This document shows positions 47,029-55,548 of a DNA stretch of 64,000 nucleotides, one piece after another (position 1 is the first letter of the stretch; each line of letters opens with the position of its first letter). The notes beneath the pieces are model-generated. The model was not told where the DNA came from, did no database searches, and saw only the letters and a list, made by a program, of their open reading frames with translations. Origin of the DNA: Paracoccus methylovorus (GTDB taxonomy: Bacteria; Pseudomonadota; Alphaproteobacteria; Rhodobacterales; Rhodobacteraceae); NCBI RefSeq assembly GCF_016919705.1, contig NZ_CP070371.1, forward strand, positions 1-64,000, given 5' to 3'. The position numbers were made by a program, and so were the translations under genes.

Positions 47029-47343
47029 TCAGCGTTCGCTGGCGATCTGCTCGCGCGCGGTGACGCGCAACTCGGTCATCTTGGCGCGGATGGTGTCTTC
47101 GTCGGCCTTGCCTGCCAGATCGGACGTCAGCTTGCGCAGCACGTCGTCGTCGCCCGGCTCATCGAAATCCGACTTGACCACGGTCAGCGCATAGGCGCGG
47201 GCATCGTCGCCCGTTTTGCCCAGCAGGCCGGCCGCCCATTCGCCCAACAGGCGGTTGCGCCGAGCCTCGGCCTTGAAGTTCAGTTCCGCATCATGGGCGA
47301 ATTTCGCCTCATGCGCGCGCTCGCGGTCGTCAAAGGTGGTCAT
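47029..47343 (-). CDS. DUF1476 protein, zeta-type inhibitor of F1Fo ATPase
   Basis: The protein has 104 residues, beginning MTTFDDRERAHEAKFAHDAE and continuing AEARRNRLLGEWAAGLLGK. It matches the DUF1476 zeta subunit described in Paracoccus denitrificans, whose N-terminal region inserts into F1 to block ATP hydrolysis. It lies 13 kb from the Fo operon, in its own transcript, as is normal for this gene. The start at 47343 was preferred over 47382 because it gives the conserved N-terminus. Confidence 0.88.
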   Translation of the reverse strand: MTTFDDRERAHEAKFAHDAELNFKAEARRNRLLGEWAAGLLGKTGDDARAYALTVVKSDFDEPGDDDVLRKLTSDLAGKADEDTIRAKMTELRVTAREQIASER

Positions 47344-47490
47344 GGCGGCCTCCGGCTTGGGTTTATTCCGTGAATACTGCAAAGGATATGCGCATGCAGC
47401 CGTGCCATCGCAAGCCCGTATTGCCCATGACCCCGTTTCTGGCCTATAGCCGCATAAAGATTGTCACCTTGCGGACGGGAGACGCGCAGC

Positions 47491-48255
47491 ATGGCACCAA
47501 GGCGCAAGAAAATCTACGAAGGCAAGGCCAAGATCCTTTACGAAGGCACCGAGCCCGGCACGCTCATCCAATACTTCAAGGATGACGCCACTGCCTTCAA
47601 CGCCCAGAAAAAGGCCACCATCGAGGGCAAGGGCGTGCTGAACAACCGCCTGTCCGAATTCTTCATGACCGGGCTGACGAATATCGGCGTGCCGAACCAC
47701 TTCATCCGCCGCATCAACATGCGCGAGCAACTGATCCGTCAGGTCGAGATCATCCCGCTTGAGGTGATCGTGCGTAATTTCGCCGCGGGGTCGATCGCCA
47801 AGCGGCTGGGCATCGAAGAGGGCACTCCGCTGCCCCGCCCGATCGTCGAATACAGCTTCAAGAACGACGAGTTGGGCGATCCCTTCGTCTCCGAGGAATA
47901 TGTCATCGCCTTTGGCTGGGCGAGCCAGCAGGATCTGGACGACATCGTGAGCCTCGCGCTGCGGGTAAACGATTTCCTGTCGGGCGTGTTCTTCGGCGCC
48001 GGGATCAAGCTGATCGACTTCAAGATCGAGATCGGCCGCATCTGGGATGGCGATTTCATGCGGCTCGTGGTCGCAGATGAGATCAGCCCCGACAGTTGCC
48101 GGCTGTGGGACGTCAAGACCGGGCAGAAGCTGGACAAGGACGTGTTCCGCCGTGACCTGGGCAATCTGACCGACGCCTATACCGAGGTGGCGCGCCGGCT
48201 GGGCCTGATGCCCGCCAATACCACCTCGCTGACCAAACCGACGCTGATTAACTGA
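47491..48255 (+). CDS. purC: Phosphoribosylaminoimidazole-succinocarboxamide synthase
   Basis: The protein has 254 residues. It has [13 protein letters not shown], the SAICAR synthase signatures [21 protein letters not shown] and [10 protein letters not shown], and [13 protein letters not shown]. It acts in purine synthesis. The start gives [12 protein letters not shown]. It is followed after 11 bases by purS in an operon. Confidence 0.95.
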   Translation: MAPRRKKIYEGKAKILYEGTEPGTLIQYFKDDATAFNAQKKATIEGKGVLNNRLSEFFMTGLTNIGVPNHFIRRINMREQLIRQVEIIPLEVIVRNFAAGSIAKRLGIEEGTPLPRPIVEYSFKNDELGDPFVSEEYVIAFGWASQQDLDDIVSLALRVNDFLSGVFFGAGIKLIDFKIEIGRIWDGDFMRLVVADEISPDSCRLWDVKTGQKLDKDVFRRDLGNLTDAYTEVARRLGLMPANTTSLTKPTLIN

Positions 48256-48266
48256 AAGGCCCGCCG

Positions 48267-48506
48267 ATGAAAGCCCGTGTTACCATCATGCTGAAGGACG
48301 GCGTTCTGGATCCCCAGGGCGAGGCGATCCGACACGCGCTCGGCGGTCTTGGATTCCAAGGCGTTACGGGTGTGCGCCAGGGCAAGGTGATCGAGCTGGA
48401 CCTAGCGGCTTCGGACACCGAGGCGGCGAGGGCCGAGGTGGCGCGCATGTGCGAAGGCTTGCTGGCGAATACCGTGATCGAGAAATACGCCGTCGAGATC
48501 GTCTGA
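48267..48506 (+). CDS. purS: Phosphoribosylformylglycinamidine synthase subunit PurS
   Basis: The protein has 79 residues. MKARVTIMLKDGVLDPQGEAI, LGGLGFQGVTGVRQGKVIEL and LLANTVIEKYAVEI match PurS. It forms the complex with PurQ and PurL. The other two genes are not within the window; a repeat element follows at once. Confidence 0.94.
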   Translation: MKARVTIMLKDGVLDPQGEAIRHALGGLGFQGVTGVRQGKVIELDLAASDTEAARAEVARMCEGLLANTVIEKYAVEIV

Positions 48507-48515
48507 ACTGCGGGC

Positions 48516-48597
48516 GCGGGGGCTCTGCCCCCCGCTCTGCCTGCCCCTTGATGGGGCAGGCAGAGCGTCCCCCCGGGGTATTTGGACAACGAAGAAA
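48516..48597 (+). repeat. Dispersed intergenic repeat element (after purS)
   Basis: GGGGGC-tct-GCCCCC, a longer hairpin CTCTGCCTGCCCC-ttgat-GGGGCAGGCAGAG, then CCCCGGGGTATTTGGACAAC and GAAGAA. It has the same order as the element in the GTA cluster at 13779. Confidence 0.75.
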
Positions 48598-48616
48598 CCG
48601 GACGGGGAGGTGACGC

Positions 48617-49489
48617 GTGATCGACCGGCTGGCGATGTTCATGGCCTTGGCGCGCGAAAAGCATTTCGGTCGTGCCGCCGAATCGCTGGGCATCACCCAG
48701 CCCACCCTGTCATCTGCCATTCGCGCGCTCGAGGACCAGTTGGGCGTGCAGTTGGTCAGGCGCGGCTCGCGTTTCCAGGGGTTGACGCCCGAGGGCGAGC
48801 GTGTGCTGGGCTGGGCCCGGCGCATCGTTGCCGACGCCCGCGCCATGCAGGCCGAGATGCTGGCCAGTCGCAAGGGGGTTTCCGGCCGGTTGCGTATCGG
48901 CGTGATTCCGACCGCCATGCCGCGTATCGCCGAACTGACCGGGCCTTTTCTGCGGCGTCATCCCAACGCCGGAGTTTCCATCCTGTCGCGCAGTTCGGAC
49001 GAGATTCGCGACCAGATCGAGGCCTTGGAACTGGATGCGGGTGTGACCTATCTGGACAGCGAGCATTTGGGCCGGGTGCAGAGCCTGCCGCTTTTCCGCG
49101 AAACCTATTGCCTGATCGACCGTAGCGAACTGGATGGCCCGGTGGACTGGGCCGAGACGGCCACCCGCCCGCTGTGCCTGCTGACCCCCGACATGCAGAA
49201 TCGTCGCATCGTCACCCGCCATCTGGTCGAGGCCGGGGCGGATGCTGCCCCTCGTGTCGAATCGACTTCGATGTTGGCGATTCTGTCGCATGTCGCGACA
49301 GGCGATTGGGCCGCCATCCTGCCCAAGGCCCTGGCGCGTGGCCTCCCGCTGCCCCCCGGGGTTCGGGCGCGTGATCTGACTGGCGACGGGCATGTGGTCG
49401 GGCTGGTCGTTGCACGGCGTGAACCGCATCCGCCGCTGGTCGAGGCGCTGATCCGCATCGTCTCTTCGATTGATACTTTCGATAGATAA
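48617..49489 (+). CDS. LysR-family transcriptional regulator of formate dehydrogenase (inferred)
   Basis: The protein has 290 residues and starts with GTG after GGGGAGG. The N-terminal helix-turn-helix MFMALAREKHFGRAAESLGI and ITQPTLSSAIRALEDQLGV is followed by the periplasmic-binding-protein-like effector domain. It is immediately upstream of the fds operon on the same strand; LysR regulators of formate dehydrogenase are known in this position. The inducer is unknown, formate being the obvious guess. Confidence 0.87.
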   Translation: MIDRLAMFMALAREKHFGRAAESLGITQPTLSSAIRALEDQLGVQLVRRGSRFQGLTPEGERVLGWARRIVADARAMQAEMLASRKGVSGRLRIGVIPTAMPRIAELTGPFLRRHPNAGVSILSRSSDEIRDQIEALELDAGVTYLDSEHLGRVQSLPLFRETYCLIDRSELDGPVDWAETATRPLCLLTPDMQNRRIVTRHLVEAGADAAPRVESTSMLAILSHVATGDWAAILPKALARGLPLPPGVRARDLTGDGHVVGLVVARREPHPPLVEALIRIVSSIDTFDR

Positions 49490-49518
49490 ACGACATATCA
49501 CGATTGTTCTGTCTATCG
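49480..49518. promoter_or_regulatory. Candidate LysR operator and promoter of the fds operon
   Basis: CGATAGA (49480-49486) and TCTATCG (49512-49518) are inverted copies with 25 bases between them, in the gap upstream of fdsG and partly over the LysR stop. TTGTTC and TCTAAT (49525-49530) might act as promoter elements, though the 15-base spacing is short. Confidence 0.4.
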
Positions 49519-49565
49519 CGGGGCTCTAATCTGGGACAAACAGGTAAGCCCGGATCGACCCAGCC

Positions 49566-50045
49566 ATGATACCGCCAGCGATTGATGCTGATTTTCTTTT
49601 GCGCCTTGATGAAATCATCGCAGCCCACAAGGGCCGCGAGGGGCCGCTTTTGCCGCTTTTGCACGATGTGCAGGCCGAGTGGGGGCATATTCCCGAAGAT
49701 GCGCAGCCGGTGATCGCAGAAGCCTTGGGCATGACCCGGGCCGAGGTCTATGGCGTGGTAAGTTTCTATCATGATTTCCGCGACCATCCTAACGGACGGC
49801 ATGTTTTGCGCCTGTGTCGGGCCGAGGCTTGCCAGTCGATGGGGGCCGATGCGCTGGCCGAGGAGGTGCGCGCTGCTTTGGGGATCGACTGGCACGAGAC
49901 GACGCCGGATGGGCGATTGACGCTGGAGCCGGTGTTCTGTCTGGGGCTTTGTGCCTGCGCCCCTTCGGCGCAAATGGGTGAGAGGCTGATCGGTCGGGCC
50001 AATCTGGCCAAGGTGCGGAAATTGGTGGCGGAGGCGGGCGCATGA
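49566..50045 (+). CDS. fdsG: NAD-dependent formate dehydrogenase gamma subunit
   Basis: The protein has 159 residues. It is a thioredoxin-like [2Fe-2S] protein of the NuoE type, with cysteines in LCRAEACQSMG and FCLGLCACAPSA. It passes electrons within the complex to FdsB. It overlaps fdsB by 4 bases. Confidence 0.92.
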   Translation: MIPPAIDADFLLRLDEIIAAHKGREGPLLPLLHDVQAEWGHIPEDAQPVIAEALGMTRAEVYGVVSFYHDFRDHPNGRHVLRLCRAEACQSMGADALAEEVRAALGIDWHETTPDGRLTLEPVFCLGLCACAPSAQMGERLIGRANLAKVRKLVAEAGA

Positions 50046-51568
50046 GGGTCTGGGTTCCCCTGGATGCCGCTGCACGGGCTTTGGGTGCCGATGAGGTTGC
50101 CGATACGTTGGCGCGCGAATTCACCGTGACGCGGAACGGCACGCGCGGCATGATCTGGCTGGAGCCTCTGGTCGAGGTCGAACGCGATGGCGTGCGCTAC
50201 GGCTATGGGCCGGTCACGCCCGAGGATGCGGCCTCGGTCGCCGAGGCGATCCGTAACGATGGCGAGCATCCGCTGGCGTTGGGGGCGGTCGAGGAACTGC
50301 CCTGGATGAAGGCGCAGACACGGCTGACATTCGCCCGCGTGGGCGTAATCGACCCACTGTCGGTTTCGGAATATCAGGCGCATGGCGGGCTGGTGGGTCT
50401 GAGCCGTGCCATCGAGATCGGGCCGGAGCGGATTGTCGAAGACGTCACCCAATCCGGTCTGCGCGGCCGTGGCGGCGCGGGTTTTCCGACCGGCATCAAG
50501 TGGAAGACCGTGGCGGGCGCGAAAGCGCCGCGAAAATATATCGTCTGCAATGCCGACGAGGGCGATTCGGGCAGCTTTGCCGACCGCATGCTGATGGAGG
50601 GCGATCCGCTGACCCTGATCGAGGGTATGGCGATCGCCGGCATCGCGGTGGGCGCGGCGCAGGGCTATGTCTATATCCGCAGCGAATACCCGGATGCGAT
50701 CCGGCTGATGGAGGCCGCAATCGGCAAGGCGCGGCAGGCGGGCATTCTGGGCCAGTCGGTGCTTGGCTCGCACCATACCTATGACATGGAGGTGCGGATC
50801 GGTGCCGGCGCCTATGTCTGCGGCGAGGAAACCAGCCTGCTCAACAGCTTGGAAGGCAAGCGCGGGGTGGTTCGGGCCAAACCCCCGATCCCGGCGCTGG
50901 AGGGTTTTCTGGGTCGGCCGACAGTGGTCAACAACGTGATCTCGCTGGCCTCGGTCCCATGGATCATGAGCCATGGAGCCGAGGAATATGCCAAACTGGG
51001 TATCGGACGCTCAAAGGGCACGATCCCGATCCAACTGGCCGGCAACGTGAAATATGGCGGGCTTTTCGAGGCGGCCTTTGGCATGTCACTGGAGCAGATC
51101 GTCAACGAAATCGGTGGCGGCACTGCCTCGGGTCGACCGGTCAAGGCGGCACAGGTTGGCGGGCCTCTGGGCTCGTATATCCCGCATTGGAATTTCGACG
51201 TGCCTTTCGGCTATGAGGAACTGGCCGGGAAAGAGGGGCTTCTGGGCCATGCCGGCATCACCGTCTTTGACGACACTGCCGATATGCTGAAGCTTGCCCG
51301 CTTTGCCATGGAGTTCTGCGCCGTGGAAAGCTGCGGCAAATGTACGCCTTGCCGCATCGGCTCGATCCGGGGCGTCGAGACCATCGACCGCATTGCGACC
51401 GGCGACGAGGAGGGGATCGCGATCCTCACCGATCTTTGCAACACGATGAAATGGGGTTCTCTTTGCGCGCTGGGGGGCTTTGCGCCTTTCCCGGTCATGT
51501 CCGCGCTGACCCATTTCCCTGATGATTTCAGCGGGCGCCGCGAGCCCCGCAAGGAGGCCGCCGAATGA
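50042..51568 (+). CDS. fdsB: NAD-dependent formate dehydrogenase beta subunit
   Basis: The protein has 508 residues. An N-terminal thioredoxin-like part is followed by a NuoF-like region: FMN/NADH sites GRGGAGFPTGIKWK and CNADEGDSGSFADR, YVYIRSEYPDAI, and a [4Fe-4S] site ESCGKCTPCRIG. It reduces NAD+ with electrons from formate. It overlaps both neighbours by 4 bases. Confidence 0.94.
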   Translation: MRVWVPLDAAARALGADEVADTLAREFTVTRNGTRGMIWLEPLVEVERDGVRYGYGPVTPEDAASVAEAIRNDGEHPLALGAVEELPWMKAQTRLTFARVGVIDPLSVSEYQAHGGLVGLSRAIEIGPERIVEDVTQSGLRGRGGAGFPTGIKWKTVAGAKAPRKYIVCNADEGDSGSFADRMLMEGDPLTLIEGMAIAGIAVGAAQGYVYIRSEYPDAIRLMEAAIGKARQAGILGQSVLGSHHTYDMEVRIGAGAYVCGEETSLLNSLEGKRGVVRAKPPIPALEGFLGRPTVVNNVISLASVPWIMSHGAEEYAKLGIGRSKGTIPIQLAGNVKYGGLFEAAFGMSLEQIVNEIGGGTASGRPVKAAQVGGPLGSYIPHWNFDVPFGYEELAGKEGLLGHAGITVFDDTADMLKLARFAMEFCAVESCGKCTPCRIGSIRGVETIDRIATGDEEGIAILTDLCNTMKWGSLCALGGFAPFPVMSALTHFPDDFSGRREPRKEAAE

Positions 51569-54444
51569 AGGACTTCATCATTCCCGACCGCGACATGGGC
51601 ACCCCTGCGGTCAAATCGGATGTTACCGTGAACCTGCTGGTGGACGGGATCGCGGTGTCGGTCCCCGCCGGAACCTCGGTCATGCGTGCGGCTGCCGTCG
51701 CCGGTATCTCGGTGCCGAAACTTTGCGCCACCGATCATGTCAGCGCCTTTGGCTCTTGCCGGCTTTGCGTCGTGCAGATCGACGGGATGCGGGGCCTGCC
51801 GGCCTCTTGCACCACGCCGGTGGCCGAAGGCATGGTCGTGCGTACCCAGACCGATGAGGTCGCCAAGGTTCGCAAAGGGGTGATGGAGCTGTATATCAGC
51901 GACCATCCGCTGGACTGCCTGACCTGTGCAGCCAATGGCGATTGCGAATTGCAGGACATGGCGGGTGCCGTCGGCCTGCGCGAAGTGCGCTATGAGCCGG
52001 GCCAGAACCATTTTGCCCGACGCGACGCCGACGGGCCGAACCCCGAATACCGGCCCAAGGACCAGTCGAACCCCTATTTCACCTTCGATCCGGCGAAATG
52101 CATCGTCTGTTCGCGCTGCGTGCGCGCCTGCGAAGAGGTGCAGGGCACCTTCGCCCTGACCATCGAGGGGCGGGGGTTCGACAGCCGCGTCTCGGCCGGC
52201 ATGGCGTCGGACAGTTTCCTGAGTTCGGATTGCGTAAGCTGCGGCGCCTGCGTGCAGGTCTGCCCCACCGCCACGCTGATCGAAAACAACGTGATCGAGA
52301 TCGGCACACCCGAGCATATCGTCAAGACGACCTGCGCCTATTGCGGGGTGGGCTGTTCGTTCGATGCGCATATGCGAGGCGAGGAAGTCGTGCGCATGGT
52401 GCCCAGCAAGGACGGCAAGGCCAACCACGGTCATAGCTGCGTCAAGGGCCGCTTCGCCTGGGGCTATGCCTCGCACAGCGAGCGTCAGACCCAGCCGATG
52501 CTGCGCGAGCGGATCACCGATCCTTGGCGGGTGGTGTCCTGGGACGAGGCACTGGATTTTGCCGCCAGCCGGTTGCGCCAGACGCAGCAGGATTTCGGGC
52601 GCGATTCCATCGGCGTCATCACCTCGTCGCGCTGCACCAACGAGGAAACCTATCTGGTGCAAAAGCTGGCCCGCGCGGTTTTCCACAACAACAATACCGA
52701 CACCTGCGCCCGCGTCTGCCATTCGCCGACCGGCTATGGGCTGAAGACCACGTTCGGCACCTCGGCGGGCACGCATGACTTCGATTCGGTCGAGGAAACC
52801 GATCTGGCGCTGGTCATCGGTGCCAACCCGACCGACGGCCACCCGGTCTTTGCCAGCCGGCTGCGCAAGCGGCTGCGTGAGGGGGCCGGGTTGATCGTCA
52901 TCGACCCGCGCGCGATCGACCTGCTCAAGTCCCCGCATATGGGCGAGGGGATGCACCTGCCGCTGCGGCCCGGCACCAATGTCGCCGTGCTGACCTCAAT
53001 GGCGCAGGTGATCGTGGCCGAGAAGCTTTATGACGAGGCGTTTATCCGCGAGCGGTGCAACTGGGACGAGTTCCTGACCTATGCCGAATTCCTGCTGGAC
53101 CCGCGGCACAACCCCGAGGAGGTCGAGAAACACTCTCGCGTGCCCGCGGATCTGATCCGTAAGGCCGCCCGCGCCTATGCTGCGGCGCCGCGTGCCAGCA
53201 TCTATTACGGGTTGGGCGTGACCGAGCATTCCCAAGGCTCGACCACGGTGATGGCGATTGCGAACCTTGCCATGATGACGGGCAATATTGGCAAGCCCGG
53301 CACCGGCGTGAACCCGCTGCGCGGCCAGAACAACGTGCAGGGCTCTTGCGACATGGGCAGTTTCCCGAATGAATATCCGGGCTATCGTCATGTTTCGGAC
53401 CCCGAGGCGCGGGCGATCTATGAACGGGTCTGGGGGGTGGAACTGTCGCCCGAGCCGGGCCTGCGTATCCCCAACATGTTCGACGAAGCATTGGCCGGTC
53501 GCTTCAGGGGTCTTTATTGCCAGGGCGAGGATATTGTGCAATCCGATCCCGACACCCGGCATGTGACCTCGGCGCTGCAAGCGATGGACATCGTCATCGT
53601 GCAGGACCTGTTCCTGAACGAAACCTCGAACTACGCGCATGTCTTCCTGCCCGGTTGCAGCTTTTTGGAAAAGAACGGCACTTTCACCAATGCCGAACGG
53701 CGCATCAACATGGTCCGCCGCGCCATGACGCCGAAAAACGGTTATGAGGATTGGGAAATCACCCAGATGCTGGCGAACCGGATGGGTGGCGCGTGGTCCT
53801 ATACCCATCCTCGTGAGATCATGGCCGAGATCGCGCTGACCACGCCCAGTTTCGCCGGCGTCAGCTTTGACCTGATTGAACGCGAGGGTTCGGTGCAATG
53901 GCCCTGCAACGACAAGGCACCCTTGGGCACGCCGGTCATGCATATCGACGGTTTCGTGCGTGGCAAGGGTCGGTTTGTCCATACCGAATTTATTGCGACA
54001 GAGGAACGCACCGGCGCACGCTTCCCGCTTTTGCTGACCACGGGGCGGATTTTGTCGCAATACAATGTTGGCGCGCAGACGCGGCGGACCCAGAACATGG
54101 TCTGGCACCCCGAGGACATTCTGGAGATCCACCCCTCAGATGCCGAGAACCGCGGCATCCGCGAAGGCGACTGGGTGCGTGTGGCCTCTCGTTCGGGTGA
54201 AACGACCCTGCGCGCGGAAGTTACCGAGCGTGTGGCGCCGGGCGTGGTTTATACCACCTTCCATCACCCGACGACTCAGGCCAATGTGGTCACGACAGAC
54301 AATTCCGACTGGGCGACGAACTGCCCCGAATTCAAGGTGACCGCCGTGCAGGTCAGCCCCTCGAACGGCCCGTCGGAATGGCAAGAGGAGTATCGTCATC
54401 ATTCCGACCTCGCCCGCCGCATCCTGCCCACTGCCGCGGAATGA
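51565..54444 (+). CDS. fdsA: NAD-dependent formate dehydrogenase alpha (molybdenum) subunit
   Basis: The protein has 959 residues. The N-terminal [2Fe-2S] site uses Cys54, 65, 68 and 82. A His/Cys cluster lies around residues 114-127. Two [4Fe-4S] clusters are at Cys179-189 and Cys223-233, and another is at Cys257, 260, 264 and 292. The catalytic Cys385-His386 pair lies in CARVCHSPTG, a cysteine and not selenocysteine. The rest is the bis-MGD molybdopterin domain. It oxidises formate to CO2. Confidence 0.96.
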   Translation: MKDFIIPDRDMGTPAVKSDVTVNLLVDGIAVSVPAGTSVMRAAAVAGISVPKLCATDHVSAFGSCRLCVVQIDGMRGLPASCTTPVAEGMVVRTQTDEVAKVRKGVMELYISDHPLDCLTCAANGDCELQDMAGAVGLREVRYEPGQNHFARRDADGPNPEYRPKDQSNPYFTFDPAKCIVCSRCVRACEEVQGTFALTIEGRGFDSRVSAGMASDSFLSSDCVSCGACVQVCPTATLIENNVIEIGTPEHIVKTTCAYCGVGCSFDAHMRGEEVVRMVPSKDGKANHGHSCVKGRFAWGYASHSERQTQPMLRERITDPWRVVSWDEALDFAASRLRQTQQDFGRDSIGVITSSRCTNEETYLVQKLARAVFHNNNTDTCARVCHSPTGYGLKTTFGTSAGTHDFDSVEETDLALVIGANPTDGHPVFASRLRKRLREGAGLIVIDPRAIDLLKSPHMGEGMHLPLRPGTNVAVLTSMAQVIVAEKLYDEAFIRERCNWDEFLTYAEFLLDPRHNPEEVEKHSRVPADLIRKAARAYAAAPRASIYYGLGVTEHSQGSTTVMAIANLAMMTGNIGKPGTGVNPLRGQNNVQGSCDMGSFPNEYPGYRHVSDPEARAIYERVWGVELSPEPGLRIPNMFDEALAGRFRGLYCQGEDIVQSDPDTRHVTSALQAMDIVIVQDLFLNETSNYAHVFLPGCSFLEKNGTFTNAERRINMVRRAMTPKNGYEDWEITQMLANRMGGAWSYTHPREIMAEIALTTPSFAGVSFDLIEREGSVQWPCNDKAPLGTPVMHIDGFVRGKGRFVHTEFIATEERTGARFPLLLTTGRILSQYNVGAQTRRTQNMVWHPEDILEIHPSDAENRGIREGDWVRVASRSGETTLRAEVTERVAPGVVYTTFHHPTTQANVVTTDNSDWATNCPEFKVTAVQVSPSNGPSEWQEEYRHHSDLARRILPTAAE

Positions 54445-54460
54445 CCAGACGCGTGATGGC

Positions 54461-55276
54461 ATGCGGGATCTGAGCGGCGTTTTGCGTTGGGACGGGAACG
54501 GGCAGGAGGCGCGCGGCTGGCAACAGGTCGCGCCGCCGCCTGCACCCGAGGAGTGCCCGATCGCCATCGTTATCGACGGCATGAGCCAGGCGGTGCTGAT
54601 GGCGACGCCGCGCGATCTGCGCGATTTCGCGTTGGGCTTTGCCCTGACCGAAGGGCTGATCGCCCGTCCCGAGGATGTTCAGGATTTCGAAGAGGTCGAG
54701 GTTTCGGCTGATGGCTTTCCCGCCCGCGAGGCGCGGCTTTGGCTGCGCCCCGGTCTGGCGGCGCGACTGGCCGAACGGCGGCGCAGCATGATCGGCCCCG
54801 TCGGCTGCGGACTCTGCGGCGTGGACAGCATTGCCGCTGCGCTGCCGCAGATCGTTCCGGTGGTTTCCGACTGGTGCATGCCACCCGAGGATGTCGCGCG
54901 CACCATGCGGGCCTTGTCGAGGGGCCAGACCCTGCGGCGCGAAACCCCGGCCATTCACGGCGCGGCTTTTTGGGACGGTTCCCGCGCGATCACCCGTGAA
55001 GACATCGGGCGGCACAATGCGCTGGACAAGCTGGCCGGTGCCCTTGCGCGGGCCGAGGTGGCGGCGGGGCAGGGCGCGATCGTCATGTCCTCGCGCCTGT
55101 CGGTGGATCTGGTGCAAAAGGCTGCCCGCATCGGTGCGCCGATTCTGATTGGCGCCAGCGCACCCACCGAACTGGCGCTGGCCTGGGCCGAGCGGGCCGG
55201 CCTGACCTTGATCGCCCGCGCACGTGGCGAAAGCTTCGATCTTTACACCCATCCCCGGCGCATCACCGGAAGCTGA
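54461..55276 (+). CDS. fdsC: Formate dehydrogenase accessory sulfurtransferase (FdhD-like)
   Basis: The protein has 271 residues. It has the FdhD pattern CPIAIVIDGMSQAVLMATP, the CGLCGVDS cysteine motif for sulfur transfer, and EDIGRHNALDKLAGA. It should insert sulfur into the molybdenum cofactor of FdsA. It begins 16 bases after fdsA. It is called fdsC in fdsGBACD operons and fdhD elsewhere. Confidence 0.93.
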   Translation: MRDLSGVLRWDGNGQEARGWQQVAPPPAPEECPIAIVIDGMSQAVLMATPRDLRDFALGFALTEGLIARPEDVQDFEEVEVSADGFPAREARLWLRPGLAARLAERRRSMIGPVGCGLCGVDSIAAALPQIVPVVSDWCMPPEDVARTMRALSRGQTLRRETPAIHGAAFWDGSRAITREDIGRHNALDKLAGALARAEVAAGQGAIVMSSRLSVDLVQKAARIGAPILIGASAPTELALAWAERAGLTLIARARGESFDLYTHPRRITGS

Positions 55277-55282
55277 GGCAAC

Positions 55283-55504
55283 ATGTCCGACGACCATTCC
55301 AAACTGATCCGCATGGCCAGCCAAATGGCGCAGTTCTTTACCACGCAACCCGACCGTCCGGCCGCCCAGGCGGTGGCCGCGCATATCAACGAATCCTGGA
55401 CGCCGCGCATGCGGAAGGACTTCGTCACCCAGATCCGTGCCGGGGCCGAGGCCGATCCCGTCCTGCGCGAGGCTGCGGACTTCATCCACCTGCCGGCTGC
55501 CTGA
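55283..55504 (+). CDS. fdsD: Formate dehydrogenase delta subunit
   Basis: The protein has 73 residues, all helical: LIRMASQMAQFFTTQP and HINESWTPRMRKDFVTQI. It matches FdsD, a small subunit needed for assembly. It is the last gene of the operon. Confidence 0.92.
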   Translation: MSDDHSKLIRMASQMAQFFTTQPDRPAAQAVAAHINESWTPRMRKDFVTQIRAGAEADPVLREAADFIHLPAA

Positions 55505-55548
55505 TTTTGCCCCTGCCGCCCCGTTTGGCGGCGTGCTAGCGTAAGCCC

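Noticed and set aside
51949..52830. FdsA as a selenoprotein
   Set aside because: The active site codon for residue 385 is TGC (Cys), with no in-frame TGA.
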